Shown here: positions 34,763-43,694 of the stretch, piece after piece
Position numbering within the stretch: position 1 is the stretch's first letter
Layout: each line of letters starts with the position of its first letter
NCBI RefSeq assembly: GCF_001558695.1
Contig: NZ_LNTU01000037.1
Coordinates: forward strand, 248,001-312,000
Origin: Paramesorhizobium deserti
Lineage (GTDB): Bacteria; Pseudomonadota; Alphaproteobacteria; Rhizobiales; Rhizobiaceae
Length of the DNA stretch: 64,000 nucleotides
Direction: 5' to 3'
Notes under the pieces: model-generated
What the model was told of the DNA's origin: nothing
Seen by the model: only the letters and a program-made list of their open reading frames with translations
The model's database searches: none
Position numbers and translations under genes: made by a program

Positions 34763-35404
34763 ATGCAGACATTCAGCAATACCTCGTCCGGCGACATCGT
34801 TCTTGCCATGGCCGACCGTATTATCGAGAACCGCGCCTATCTCAGCGAGATAGACGGCAAGATCGGTGACGGCGATCATGGAGTCAACATGGCCAAGGGC
34901 TTCAGCATGGCTGCCGAACGGCTCAAAGGCAGGAAGGTTTCGCTCGGCGAATCCTTTGACACGCTTGGCACGGTGCTTATGACCGAAATTGGCGGGTCAA
35001 TGGGACCGCTCTATGGTGTTATGTTCACTGAGTTTGCCGAGAAGCTTGAGGGCGCCGAGGCCATTGACGCCAAGGCTTTCAGCGACATGCTTCATGCAGG
35101 TCTTGCCGGCATCCAGTCCATCGGATCCGCCAAGGTCGGCGACAAGACCCTGCTCGACACATTCGTGCCCGCCGTGGAAGCTTTTGACATGGCAACCGCT
35201 TCCGGAAAGTCATTTTCGGATGCTCTTCAAGCCCTTGTCATCGCAGCGGAGCAGGGCCGCGACTCCACGATCGATCTTGTCGCGAAGATCGGTCGCGCCA
35301 GCCGGCTCGGTGATCGTTCGCTTGGCGTGCTGGATGCCGGTGCCACTTCCTGCGCCATCATCTTGAAGGAGCTGTCGCTCGGCGCATCGGACAAGCTACA
35401 CTGA
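34763..35404 (+). CDS. dhaL: DhaL subunit of a DAK-family ketose kinase (copy 1)
   Basis: This 213-residue nucleotide-binding subunit shows the magnesium-binding aspartates in EIDGKIGDGDHGVNMAKGF, the GGSMGPLYGVMF helix turn and the final LGDRSLGVLDAGATSC motif. It lies 12 bases after dhaK and completes a two-chain kinase. The ribosome-binding site is weak, which suggests coupling to dhaK. It is similar in layout to the second DhaL at 37692 but the two clearly differ. Confidence 0.87.
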   Translation: MQTFSNTSSGDIVLAMADRIIENRAYLSEIDGKIGDGDHGVNMAKGFSMAAERLKGRKVSLGESFDTLGTVLMTEIGGSMGPLYGVMFTEFAEKLEGAEAIDAKAFSDMLHAGLAGIQSIGSAKVGDKTLLDTFVPAVEAFDMATASGKSFSDALQALVIAAEQGRDSTIDLVAKIGRASRLGDRSLGVLDAGATSCAIILKELSLGASDKLH

Positions 35405-35561
35405 CCGCAGGCCCCTGGGCATGCTACGAGCGTTGAAATCCGAGAGCTGCATGGCCAGGCCGCACTTGGCCGTGCACTGTTGCAAAAACGCTTGAACCGG
35501 CCGCGCATCACCGTCATCTTCGACACCGTTATCAGGATGTGAGCGCAGAGTTACGAAACGA

Positions 35562-37646
35562 ATGCCATCAACGAAGAAAGCAGCAGCAAAAAAGGCGGAA
35601 CCGTCCGAAGGAATGGAGGTCATGCCACTTCGTTATGGTGATGATCCCTATGTCTGGGCCTGTTGGCTCTATTACCAGGAAGGGCGCACCCAAGGCGAGA
35701 TCGCCGGGATCATGGGAATATCGCGAGCAACGGTGAACAGCTACCTCGCGGACGCCCGTCACCGTGGCATCGTCAACATCTCGCTTGAACCCGAACGGCT
35801 CAGTTCGCTTTCGATCGCACAGGAACTAAAGCGTCATTTCGGCCTGACGGATTGCCTTGTCGTGCCGAGCGACGATGGTTCCCGGACCATTATAGACCGC
35901 CTGGGTTCAGCCGGCGCGCAGGCGCTGACGAAGCTCCTGAAGTCCGGCGATACGCTTGCCGTTGCCTGGGGGCGCACAACGCTGTCGATTGCGGAAAATC
36001 TGTCGGTCTCCAATCTGCAGGATGTGACGGTGGTGCAGGCAACCGGCGGCACCCGTGCGACTTTCACCTATACGCCCGAGCTTTGCGCCTCGGCAGCCGC
36101 CACCGCCATCGGCGCCAGGCTGGTTAACATCACCGCGCCGGCGATCGTCTCCAGCGTAGAAGTCCGCTCGGCACTCATGCAGGAGCCTCTGCTGGAAGAA
36201 CAGTTCGCGGTCCTTGCCCGGGCCAACAAAGCGCTGTTCGGGGTTTCGTCGCTCCGCCCGAATTCCACCATTCATACCAGTGGCTTCTTTGAATCGGTTT
36301 CCATCCAGGATTATCTGGCGAAAAACGCCGTTGGTGTCGTTGCCGGCCGGTTCGTGGACTCCCATGGGCATCCCGTCGCCGGCCCCCTGGACGAGCGGAC
36401 GGTTGGCATTTCGCTGGATATGCTGAAGAACATCGGAACGCGCATTGCTGTCGCCGGAGGGTTCGACAAGGTGCCGGCAATCCTGGCCGCTCTCAGAGGG
36501 GGGTATGTGAATGTCCTCATCACCGACGCAGCAACAGGGCGAGGCATATTGAACGCCGACGGCGTAACGGAATTCGACCAGAAGGCATCGCAGCGCTCGC
36601 GCGTCAGAGAAACGGTTCAGCTTACGAGTAACGTCCGTACACATATCAAGAAATTCCTCAACAATCCCAATGACGTTGTGGAAGAGATGCTGGACGGTGT
36701 GACGAAGGCGCATGCTGCCTACATCCAGCCGATCAAGGGATCGAACCGAAGCCTGGTGGCGAAAAATGGTCCCCGCAAGGGCAAAGTCGGCCTCGTCATC
36801 GGCGGTGGCACCGGACATGAACCCTGCTTTCTCGGCTATGTCGGCAAGGGGCTTGCCGATGCTGTCGCCGTCGGCAACATTTTTTCTTCGCCTCCTCCGA
36901 CGCCCATCCTGGAATGTACGAAAGCTGCGTCCGGCGGTGAAGGCGTTTTGTTTGTCTACGGCAATTACGCCGGCGACGTCATGAACTTCGAAATGGCGGC
37001 GGAAATGGCGCAGGACGAGAATATCGAGGTTCGCACCGTTTTGACCACTGACGACATAGCCTCCTCTCCCATTGAGGACCGCGAGGGACGGCGCGGCGTC
37101 GCGGGCAACATCTTCGTCTTCAAGATCGCCGGTGCGGCCTGTGACCGGGGACTTTCCCTCGCCGAATGTGAGGCCGTCACCCGCAAGGCGAACAACCGGA
37201 CATTCACCATGGGCGTGGCGCTCGAGCCCTGCTCGCTGCCGCAGACCCGGCGGCATAATTTCGAGATCGGGCAGGACGATATCGAGATTGGCATGGGCAT
37301 CCACGGCGAGCGCGGCGTCGTGCGCGACCGGATGATGCCTGCCGACGAGATCACCGACCGGATCATGGACCGGATATTTTCGGAGATGAACGCGGTACCG
37401 GGGGACCGGGTTGCCGTGCTTGTCAATTCCTTCGGAGCAACACCGCTTATGGAGCTCTACATTCTGTTCCGACGTGTTGCGCAGCGTCTGAGCGCCAAGG
37501 ACATCAGCATCGAGGCGAACTGGATCGGCCACTACTGCACGTCGCTGGATATGGTGGGGGCATCGATCTCGATCCTGCATCTGGACAATGAATTGTCGGA
37601 ATTGCTCCACCATCCTTGTGATACCGCATTTCTGAGAGTGAACTGA
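35562..37646 (+). CDS. SorC-family regulator fused to a complete DhaK domain
   Basis: This 694-residue protein joins two whole proteins. Residues about 22-335 are a SorC regulator: helix-turn-helix YYQEGRTQGEIAGIMGISRA (residues 37-56), the sugar-binding domain with VAWGRTTLSIAENL, QATGGTRATFTY and the late LITDAATGRGIL, also seen in EryD. Residues about 357-694 are a full DhaK: KVGLVIGGGTGHEPCFLGYVG, YGNYAGDVMNFEMA, RGVAGNIFVFK and the covalent-substrate histidine (H581) in GMGIHGERG. The frame is continuous, with a short linker, and both halves keep their key residues. The protein could bind DNA and ketose at once. A dhaL gene follows 45 bases downstream. A lysine-rich 20-residue tail precedes the regulator; the exact start is not certain. 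Confidence 0.9.
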   Translation: MPSTKKAAAKKAEPSEGMEVMPLRYGDDPYVWACWLYYQEGRTQGEIAGIMGISRATVNSYLADARHRGIVNISLEPERLSSLSIAQELKRHFGLTDCLVVPSDDGSRTIIDRLGSAGAQALTKLLKSGDTLAVAWGRTTLSIAENLSVSNLQDVTVVQATGGTRATFTYTPELCASAAATAIGARLVNITAPAIVSSVEVRSALMQEPLLEEQFAVLARANKALFGVSSLRPNSTIHTSGFFESVSIQDYLAKNAVGVVAGRFVDSHGHPVAGPLDERTVGISLDMLKNIGTRIAVAGGFDKVPAILAALRGGYVNVLITDAATGRGILNADGVTEFDQKASQRSRVRETVQLTSNVRTHIKKFLNNPNDVVEEMLDGVTKAHAAYIQPIKGSNRSLVAKNGPRKGKVGLVIGGGTGHEPCFLGYVGKGLADAVAVGNIFSSPPPTPILECTKAASGGEGVLFVYGNYAGDVMNFEMAAEMAQDENIEVRTVLTTDDIASSPIEDREGRRGVAGNIFVFKIAGAACDRGLSLAECEAVTRKANNRTFTMGVALEPCSLPQTRRHNFEIGQDDIEIGMGIHGERGVVRDRMMPADEITDRIMDRIFSEMNAVPGDRVAVLVNSFGATPLMELYILFRRVAQRLSAKDISIEANWIGHYCTSLDMVGASISILHLDNELSELLHHPCDTAFLRVN

Positions 37647-37691
37647 GAAGCCGGAGTGAACGGCGGAATTCGGTCGAGTTGAGGAACTCTT

Positions 37692-38345
37692 ATGTCTGAA
37701 AGTGCAGCGCGCCGCCTGAGCCGGATGTTCCAGCTGATATCCCTCGCCATCGACGCGAAACAGGATCATCTGTCCGATCTGGACGGAGCGATCGGCGATG
37801 CCGATCACGGGATCACGATGTCGCTCGGCTTTGCCGCGGTCAACAGTGAACTCGCCAAGCTCGACCTCGACCGAATGCTGCCTTCCGAAGTCTTTTCCGC
37901 AGCCGCGACGGCCTTCCTCAATGCGGTCGGCGCGTCGACCGGGCCACTCTATGCGACAGCTTTCCGCAAGGCAGCGCAGGCCCTGAAGCCATTGGAAAGC
38001 CTTTCACCGGCCGATCAGGCAATCATCATCGAAGCCATGGCCACCGGCATCAAGGATCGAGGCAAGGGACAGCGCGGCGATAAAACAATGCTCGACGCCT
38101 GGATTCCTGCCGCAGAAGCTGCCGCGAAAGCCGCTTCCCGAGAGGCCACGGCCGCCGAGATGTGGAGCAGCATCCTTGCCGCCGCTCAGGATGGCGCCAA
38201 TGCCACGAGGTCGATGGTCGCAGCGCGCGGCCGCGCGGCGCGGCTCGGCGAACGGTCATTGGGGCATATGGATCCAGGATCTGCTTCCGCCGTTATCATC
38301 CTCAATGCCATGCGGGATGCCTTCACCGAGGGCAGCGATTCGTGA
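37692..38345 (+). CDS. dhaL: DhaL subunit (copy 2), partner of the SorC-DhaK fusion
   Basis: This 217-residue subunit shows the aspartates in DLDGAIGDADHGITMSLGF, where the usual GDGDHG is GDADHG, the segment NAVGASTGPLYATAF, and LGERSLGHMDPGSAS near the end. It lies right after the fusion gene and probably supplies the nucleotide-binding half for its DhaK domain. If it also controls the SorC domain, as DhaL does with DhaR in E. coli, it would be a regulatory link; that is speculation. Confidence 0.86.
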   Translation: MSESAARRLSRMFQLISLAIDAKQDHLSDLDGAIGDADHGITMSLGFAAVNSELAKLDLDRMLPSEVFSAAATAFLNAVGASTGPLYATAFRKAAQALKPLESLSPADQAIIIEAMATGIKDRGKGQRGDKTMLDAWIPAAEAAAKAASREATAAEMWSSILAAAQDGANATRSMVAARGRAARLGERSLGHMDPGSASAVIILNAMRDAFTEGSDS

Positions 38346-38462
38346 GGCAATGAAAATCAGCTATAGGGCCGATCAATCCGTTCGGCTGCATCACCAAATT
38401 CACTTTGAGTTGCCTGGTGCGAATGTTATTTTTGATGACGTTTTCTGCCCGGGGAATGCTGC

Positions 38463-39368
38463 ATGGCAAACGAGATTGGACGCAGCTTAGGCAGATTCGT
38501 CGGACTTGAGCAGCCTCGGACTCTCAGCACCCGCTTTTTGCAACTGGCGGAAATCACTGGCACCCGTCTTAGATGGAACGAACCTGAAAACGAAGCTCCG
38601 GTCCGGATGGAACGAAGCAACGGCTATCTTCTGTGCCTGCAGCGGCGCTATCTGGCCGAGTACCCATATTGGGTCAACGACAAACCGGTGTCGGCAATGC
38701 CGCTCGATGCCGGGCAGTTTCTTTTTCTCGATATGAACGAGGAGCATGCCTCCCTGACGCGGGGCGCCGTGGATTGCGTTTCCATGTATCTTCCGCATGA
38801 GGCGCTGCGGCGCTTTCATGAAGAACACGATCTGCCATCGGTGGGAGCGCTTCGGACCGCCAGCGGCGTGGCCTTTAACGATGACATCATCAGGAATCTG
38901 GGTGAGTGCCTCGTTCCGGCCTTCGAGCGGCCGGATAGGGTGAGCCAGTTGTTTGCCGACCACGTCGCGCTGGCGCTCACGACCCATTTGAGCGCCTCCT
39001 ATGCCGAAGGGCCCGTCGTCCTGCGGCCGGTCCGTGGAGGATTGGCCCAATGGCAGGAACGTCGGGCGAAGGAAATGCTGCTGGCCAATCTGGATGGCAA
39101 TATTGGTCTCGGGGAACTGGCTCGTGCATGCGGCCTGTCGCGCAGCCATTTCGCGCGGGAATTCAAGACCACCGTGGGCATGCCTCCCCTGCGATGGTTG
39201 CTGGTCCAGCGAATAGAGCGAGCGAAAGACCTGCTTATGAACCCTTCTTTGCCGATCGATCAGATCGCGCTTCATTTCGGGTTCACTGACCAAAGCCACT
39301 TCACCCGCGCCTTTCACAAGGTTGAAGGTGTCACGCCTGGCACGTGGCGACGTATCCGCCGTTTTTAG
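38463..39368 (+). CDS. AraC-family regulator A of the aldehyde oxidoreductase genes
   Basis: This 301-residue regulator has an N-terminal AraC-binding-like domain (YLLCLQRRYLAEYPYWVNDKP) and a C-terminal double helix-turn-helix (LGELARACGLSRSHFAREFKTTVG and IDQIALHFGFTDQSHFTRAFHKVEGVTPGTWRR). It lies about 240 bases before the paoABC-like genes on the same strand. It is closely similar in length and sequence to the regulator at 43695 behind those genes, so the pair probably arose by duplication. The signal it senses is unknown. Confidence 0.85.
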   Translation: MANEIGRSLGRFVGLEQPRTLSTRFLQLAEITGTRLRWNEPENEAPVRMERSNGYLLCLQRRYLAEYPYWVNDKPVSAMPLDAGQFLFLDMNEEHASLTRGAVDCVSMYLPHEALRRFHEEHDLPSVGALRTASGVAFNDDIIRNLGECLVPAFERPDRVSQLFADHVALALTTHLSASYAEGPVVLRPVRGGLAQWQERRAKEMLLANLDGNIGLGELARACGLSRSHFAREFKTTVGMPPLRWLLVQRIERAKDLLMNPSLPIDQIALHFGFTDQSHFTRAFHKVEGVTPGTWRRIRRF

Positions 39369-39607
39369 ACGTACTTTGATCGGACGACATCTTCTAATTG
39401 AAATTCCTCCCGCAACTGCTCGGCGGCTTTGGATCACGCTTGCGTGAGCCGAAGGCTCAGTTTCCGCAAGACAGCACTTGCGTACAAAAAACAGCACTCC
39501 ATGCACTGGCCCGTGAACGAGCGATAAGTAGCGTTTGAAGTCGAAGCTGCGGAGGGCTGGCCTTGTTTGGCCGAATGCCACCACGCGGCATTCGCCAGGA
39601 GGCCAGG

Positions 39608-40255
39608 ATGACCAACCAACACCAAAGATCCCCAGGTGAGGCAGGAACGAACGGGCACTCGGGCCCCGCTTCCACATTATCACGTCGCACCGTCCTTCAG
39701 ATGGCCGGTAGCGCCGCATCGCTCGCGGCGATGTCTCATGCGGAGGCACAGTCAATTTCAGAGACGCAGTCCACCGTTGCGGATGCCGGAGCGGCCAGGC
39801 CGCTCCAGCTCACTGTCAACGGCGTATCGAGAGAGCTGGAGGTCGATCCACGGCAATCATTGCTCGATGTCCTGCGTGAAACGCTCGATCTCACCGGCAC
39901 GAAGAAAGGCTGCAACCAGGGCGCATGCGGTGCGTGCACCATTCTCGTCAACGGCAGGCGTATCGTCTCCTGCCTGACCCTGGCGTCCATGCATGACGGC
40001 GCCGAGATCGAAACGATCGAGGGGCTGGAAAAGAATGGGGAGCTTCACCCACTCCAACAGGCGTTCGTGGAGCATGAGGGCCTGCAGTGCGGCTTTTGCA
40101 CCCCCGGTCAGATCATGTCCGGACTGGGCTGCATCGCCGAGGGACATGCGGGATCGCCGGAGGAGATCCGGTTCTGGATGAGCGGCAATATCTGCCGCTG
40201 CGGCGCCTATCCGGGCATTGTCGCAGCCGTTGCCGACGCGGCCGGGAGGAGCTGA
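39608..40255 (+). CDS. PaoA-like iron-sulfur subunit of a periplasmic aldehyde oxidoreductase
   Basis: This 215-residue subunit carries two 2Fe-2S clusters. It has a twin-arginine signal (LSRRTVLQMAG, then ASLAAMSHAEA), so it is exported folded. The plant-type cluster motif is GCNQGACGACTILVNG with a later C in IVSCL; the second cluster motif is QCGFCTPGQIM with CRCGAYPG. Cluster spacing and the Tat signal match E. coli PaoA (YagT). The start follows AGGAGGCCAGG; the frame opens 15 codons earlier. It is the first of three subunits, with 3 bases to the next gene. Confidence 0.87.
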   Translation: MTNQHQRSPGEAGTNGHSGPASTLSRRTVLQMAGSAASLAAMSHAEAQSISETQSTVADAGAARPLQLTVNGVSRELEVDPRQSLLDVLRETLDLTGTKKGCNQGACGACTILVNGRRIVSCLTLASMHDGAEIETIEGLEKNGELHPLQQAFVEHEGLQCGFCTPGQIMSGLGCIAEGHAGSPEEIRFWMSGNICRCGAYPGIVAAVADAAGRS

Positions 40256-40258
40256 CCC

Positions 40259-41236
40259 ATGTTTCCGTTTGTGCTGGAAAAAGCCGGTAGCGCGGAAGCC
40301 GCGATAGCAGCCGCGGCCGCCGGAGCGCGTTACATCGCCGGTGGCACGACGCTTGTCGATCTCATGCGCGACGAGGTCGAGCGTCCAGAGCGGCTCGTGG
40401 ACATCAACGCCCTTCCCCTGAGCGACATCCGGGCGGATGGCGAAGACCTGGTCATCGGCGCGCTAGCCCGGATGTCCGATGTCGCCACCCATCCAGAAGT
40501 AGGGCGCCTGCAGCCGATAATCGCGGAAAGCCTGATCGAAGGCGCGTCGCCGCAGTTGCGCAACATGGCCTCCATGGGTGGCAACCTGCTGCAGCGTTGC
40601 CGTTGCCCCTATTTCAGGATGCTCGACGCAGCCTGCAACAAGCGCGATCCGGGCTCCGGCTGCGCGGCGATCGACGGCCTCAATGCCGGCAACGCGATCC
40701 TCGGTACGAGCGATCATTGCGTGGCCACACATCCTTCCGATGTCGCCGTCGCCCTCGTGGCCTTGGGAGCGACGATGCGCGTCCGCGGCTCGGATGGCGA
40801 ACGCAGCTTCGCCGTGGAGGATCTTTTTCGCCTGCCCGGCGATACGCCGCATCTCGAACATACGCTGACCCCGGGCGAGCTCATCCTGGATATCCGTGTA
40901 CCTGGCGGGCCCTACGGTCGCCGCGCGCGCTATCTCAAGGTGCGCGACCGTGCGTCATACGAGTTCGCCCTCGTCTCGGCAGCGGTGGCGCTCGATGTCG
41001 AGGAGGGTCTTATCCGTTCCTCGCGCATCGCGGTGGGCGGGGTCGGCACCAAGCCCTGGCGCCTGCGGGCCTGCGAGACGGCTCTCGCCGGCAAACCCGC
41101 GGACCGCTCGAGCTTCGAGGCCGCCGCGCGTCTGGCGACGGAGGGTGTCCGCCCGCTGAGCCATAACCATTACAAGGCCGAGCTATTGCCTCGGACCATC
41201 GTCCGTGCCCTCGAAATGGCGGGAGACGTCGCATGA
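40259..41236 (+). CDS. PaoB-like FAD and 4Fe-4S subunit
   Basis: This 325-residue subunit binds FAD (AGGTTLVDLMRDE near residue 28 and NMASMGGNLLQR near 102-113). Unlike ordinary xanthine dehydrogenase FAD subunits it has four clustered cysteines: RCRCPYFR (C114, C116), AACNKR (C126) and GSGCAA (C135). This is the extra 4Fe-4S motif of E. coli PaoB (YagS). It therefore places the enzyme in the PaoABC group rather than with cytosolic xanthine dehydrogenase. It overlaps the large subunit gene by four bases (ATGA). Confidence 0.87.
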   Translation: MFPFVLEKAGSAEAAIAAAAAGARYIAGGTTLVDLMRDEVERPERLVDINALPLSDIRADGEDLVIGALARMSDVATHPEVGRLQPIIAESLIEGASPQLRNMASMGGNLLQRCRCPYFRMLDAACNKRDPGSGCAAIDGLNAGNAILGTSDHCVATHPSDVAVALVALGATMRVRGSDGERSFAVEDLFRLPGDTPHLEHTLTPGELILDIRVPGGPYGRRARYLKVRDRASYEFALVSAAVALDVEEGLIRSSRIAVGGVGTKPWRLRACETALAGKPADRSSFEAAARLATEGVRPLSHNHYKAELLPRTIVRALEMAGDVA

Positions 41237-43467
41237 CAGTCCGGTTTATCGGTAGCCCCCACACCCGTGTCGACGGTCCCCGCAAGGTGACCGGGAATGC
41301 CCGCTACGCGGCCGACTTCAATCAGGCAGGCCAGGCCTACGCCGTCATCGTGAGCGCCACGGTCGGGCTCGGCCGGATAACGGAGATGGACGGCGCCTCG
41401 ATCGAGCGGATGCCGGGCGTCGTCGCGGTCATTACCCACCACAATGCCGAGAAGCTGCCCTATCTCCCCCACAAGGCGGTCATCGATCCGGCGGAGGGCG
41501 AGCGGCTGCACGTGCTGCAGGACGATCAGGTGCGGTTTTACGGACAACCCGTCGCGGTCGTCGTGGCCGACACGCTCGATGATGCCGAACGTGCGGCCGC
41601 GGCGCTGCGGATCAGCTATGATGCCCGGCGACCAATCGTCGATCATGCCGGCGACGAAGTGAAGGCGATCGTGCCCGATGCGGCCACACGGCCCGGCGCC
41701 AGAACGCTGGCGGACCGGTCGCGCGGCGAGGCGGATGCCGCCGTGGCGAACGCGGCGGTAAAGGTCGACGAGAATTATGACATCGCCCGCGAGAACCACA
41801 ATCCAATGGAGCCGCATGCGACGATCGCCTCCTGGAATGGTGAACGGCTCACCTTGTGGAGCAAGAGCCAGTATCTGGTCAACGAGCAGGCGGAGATCGC
41901 CGCCATATTCGGACTGCCCCTCGAGAATGTCGAGGTCGTTTGCCCCTTCATCGGCGGCGCCTTCGGGACAAGCCTCAGAACCTGGCCGCATGTCACGCTG
42001 GCCGCACTTGCGGCGCGTCATATCAGGCGCCCCGTCAAGCTCGTGCTCACCCGCAAGCAGATGTTCTTCACGACCGGGCATCGGCCACGCACGCTTCAGA
42101 GGATCGCGCTTGGAGCGACACCGGAAGGTGCGCTTGCGGGGATGGTGCACGAAGGCACCGGCGAAACGAGCCGCTACGAGCAGTTCATGGAGGCGCTGAC
42201 GAACGTCACCGATTATCTCTATTCCTGTCCCAATGTGCGCACGCAATATCGGCTGGCGCCTCTCGACACGAGCACCCCCAATCACATGCGAGGCCCTGGT
42301 GAAGCCAGCGGCATCTTTGCAATCGAGAGCGCCATGGACGAATTGTCCTATAAGCTCGGGATCGATCCGATCGAGCTGAGACGGCGCAACGAACCGCAGC
42401 TCGATGAAGCTGAGAACAAGCCGTTCTCCAGCCGCTCGCTCATGCAATGCTACGAACTCGGCGCCGAACGTTTCGGCTGGACTCAAAGAACACCCGAGCC
42501 GCGTTCCATGCGCGACGGGCGTCTTCTCATCGGCATGGGAACGGCAACGGCCACTTACCCGGCCTTCCATGCGCCGGCGAGCGCCAGGGTCCGGTTGCTC
42601 GCCGACGGAACGGCAGAAGTCGAGGCGGCCGCAAGCGACATGGGACCAGGGACCTATACCTCCATGAGCCAGGTGGCGGCGGAATTCCTTGGGCTGCCGC
42701 TGGAACGGGTTCGTTTCAGGCTCGGCAGGTCGGATTATCCGCAGACCCCTTCTCACGGCGGCTCGTGGACGATGGCATCGGTGGGATCGGCAATCCGGGC
42801 GGCCTGTCTGGAAGTGCAGGCGCAAGCAGCGCGCCGCGCGGCGGCGGACGCCGGCTCACCGCTATCCGGAGCGTCGGTGGACGATCTCGAATGGAGCGAA
42901 GGGCTTCTTCGACGCCGGGGCGATACGTCACCGGGCATATCCTATCACGACATCGTCGTCAGAGCCGGCGTGCCGATCGAGGCCGGCGGGTCCGCGCAAC
43001 GCGATCCGAAAGTGGCGGAACAATATTCGATGCACGCCTTCGGTGCGGTCTTCGCCGAGGTCGCCGTCGATCCCGATGTCGGCACGATCGCGGTTCGCCG
43101 GATTGTCGGCGCATACGGGATCGGCCGCGTGGTCAATCCTCTTCTTGCCCGCAGCCAATGCACCGGCGGCATGATCGGCGGCATGGGTATGGCGCTCATG
43201 GAGCGCACCGCGCTTGATCCCCGCGACGGCCGTCCGGTGAACGCCCATATGGCCGACTATCTCATGCCTGTGAACCTCGATATTCCGGAACTGGAGGCGC
43301 ATTTCGTCGATGAGGTCGACCCGCACGTCAACCCCTTGGGCGTAAAGGGCCTGGGCGAGATCGCGCTTGTGGGAACCGCTCCGGCGATCGGAAATGCGGT
43401 GTTCCACGCAACGGGCAAGCGCGTGCGGACCCTGCCGATCCGGATCGAGGACATGCTGACCGCGTAG
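41233..43467 (+). CDS. PaoC-like molybdenum cofactor-binding large subunit
   Basis: This 744-residue catalytic subunit of the xanthine oxidase family would oxidise aldehydes to acids in the periplasm. It shows the entry motif RVDGPRKVTGNARYAADF, FIGGAFGTS in the cofactor region, MRGPGEASGIFAIESAMDEL and the active-site glutamate in GLGEIALVG near the end. E. coli PaoABC has broad aromatic aldehyde specificity; the substrate here is unknown. No PaoD/XdhC-type maturation gene is visible in the window, so the cofactor chaperone must be elsewhere. The gene is coupled to the FAD subunit gene. Confidence 0.88.
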   Translation: MTVRFIGSPHTRVDGPRKVTGNARYAADFNQAGQAYAVIVSATVGLGRITEMDGASIERMPGVVAVITHHNAEKLPYLPHKAVIDPAEGERLHVLQDDQVRFYGQPVAVVVADTLDDAERAAAALRISYDARRPIVDHAGDEVKAIVPDAATRPGARTLADRSRGEADAAVANAAVKVDENYDIARENHNPMEPHATIASWNGERLTLWSKSQYLVNEQAEIAAIFGLPLENVEVVCPFIGGAFGTSLRTWPHVTLAALAARHIRRPVKLVLTRKQMFFTTGHRPRTLQRIALGATPEGALAGMVHEGTGETSRYEQFMEALTNVTDYLYSCPNVRTQYRLAPLDTSTPNHMRGPGEASGIFAIESAMDELSYKLGIDPIELRRRNEPQLDEAENKPFSSRSLMQCYELGAERFGWTQRTPEPRSMRDGRLLIGMGTATATYPAFHAPASARVRLLADGTAEVEAAASDMGPGTYTSMSQVAAEFLGLPLERVRFRLGRSDYPQTPSHGGSWTMASVGSAIRAACLEVQAQAARRAAADAGSPLSGASVDDLEWSEGLLRRRGDTSPGISYHDIVVRAGVPIEAGGSAQRDPKVAEQYSMHAFGAVFAEVAVDPDVGTIAVRRIVGAYGIGRVVNPLLARSQCTGGMIGGMGMALMERTALDPRDGRPVNAHMADYLMPVNLDIPELEAHFVDEVDPHVNPLGVKGLGEIALVGTAPAIGNAVFHATGKRVRTLPIRIEDMLTA

Positions 43468-43694
43468 AACAACTTTAGGATCGGACACCGGAAGGGCAAT
43501 TTTGACCCGTCGTACCTGAAAGCCACAGGCACGCAGGGATAGGCTCGGCTGTTCCTTATGCACGGCTGCACGGACTACAGGCCTTTCGCCAATAGGCGTG
43601 TCCATATGCACCAAGGAATCGGGGAACAAACCCGAACGGGTTCGGATATGATGGCTCGGGTACCACAACGCTCCGTAAACCGATGGAGAAGGGG

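Noticed and set aside
35907-37808. Minus-strand open frame of 633 codons opposite the SorC-DhaK fusion
   Set aside because: The plus-strand frame has two complete domain families; the minus frame has none.
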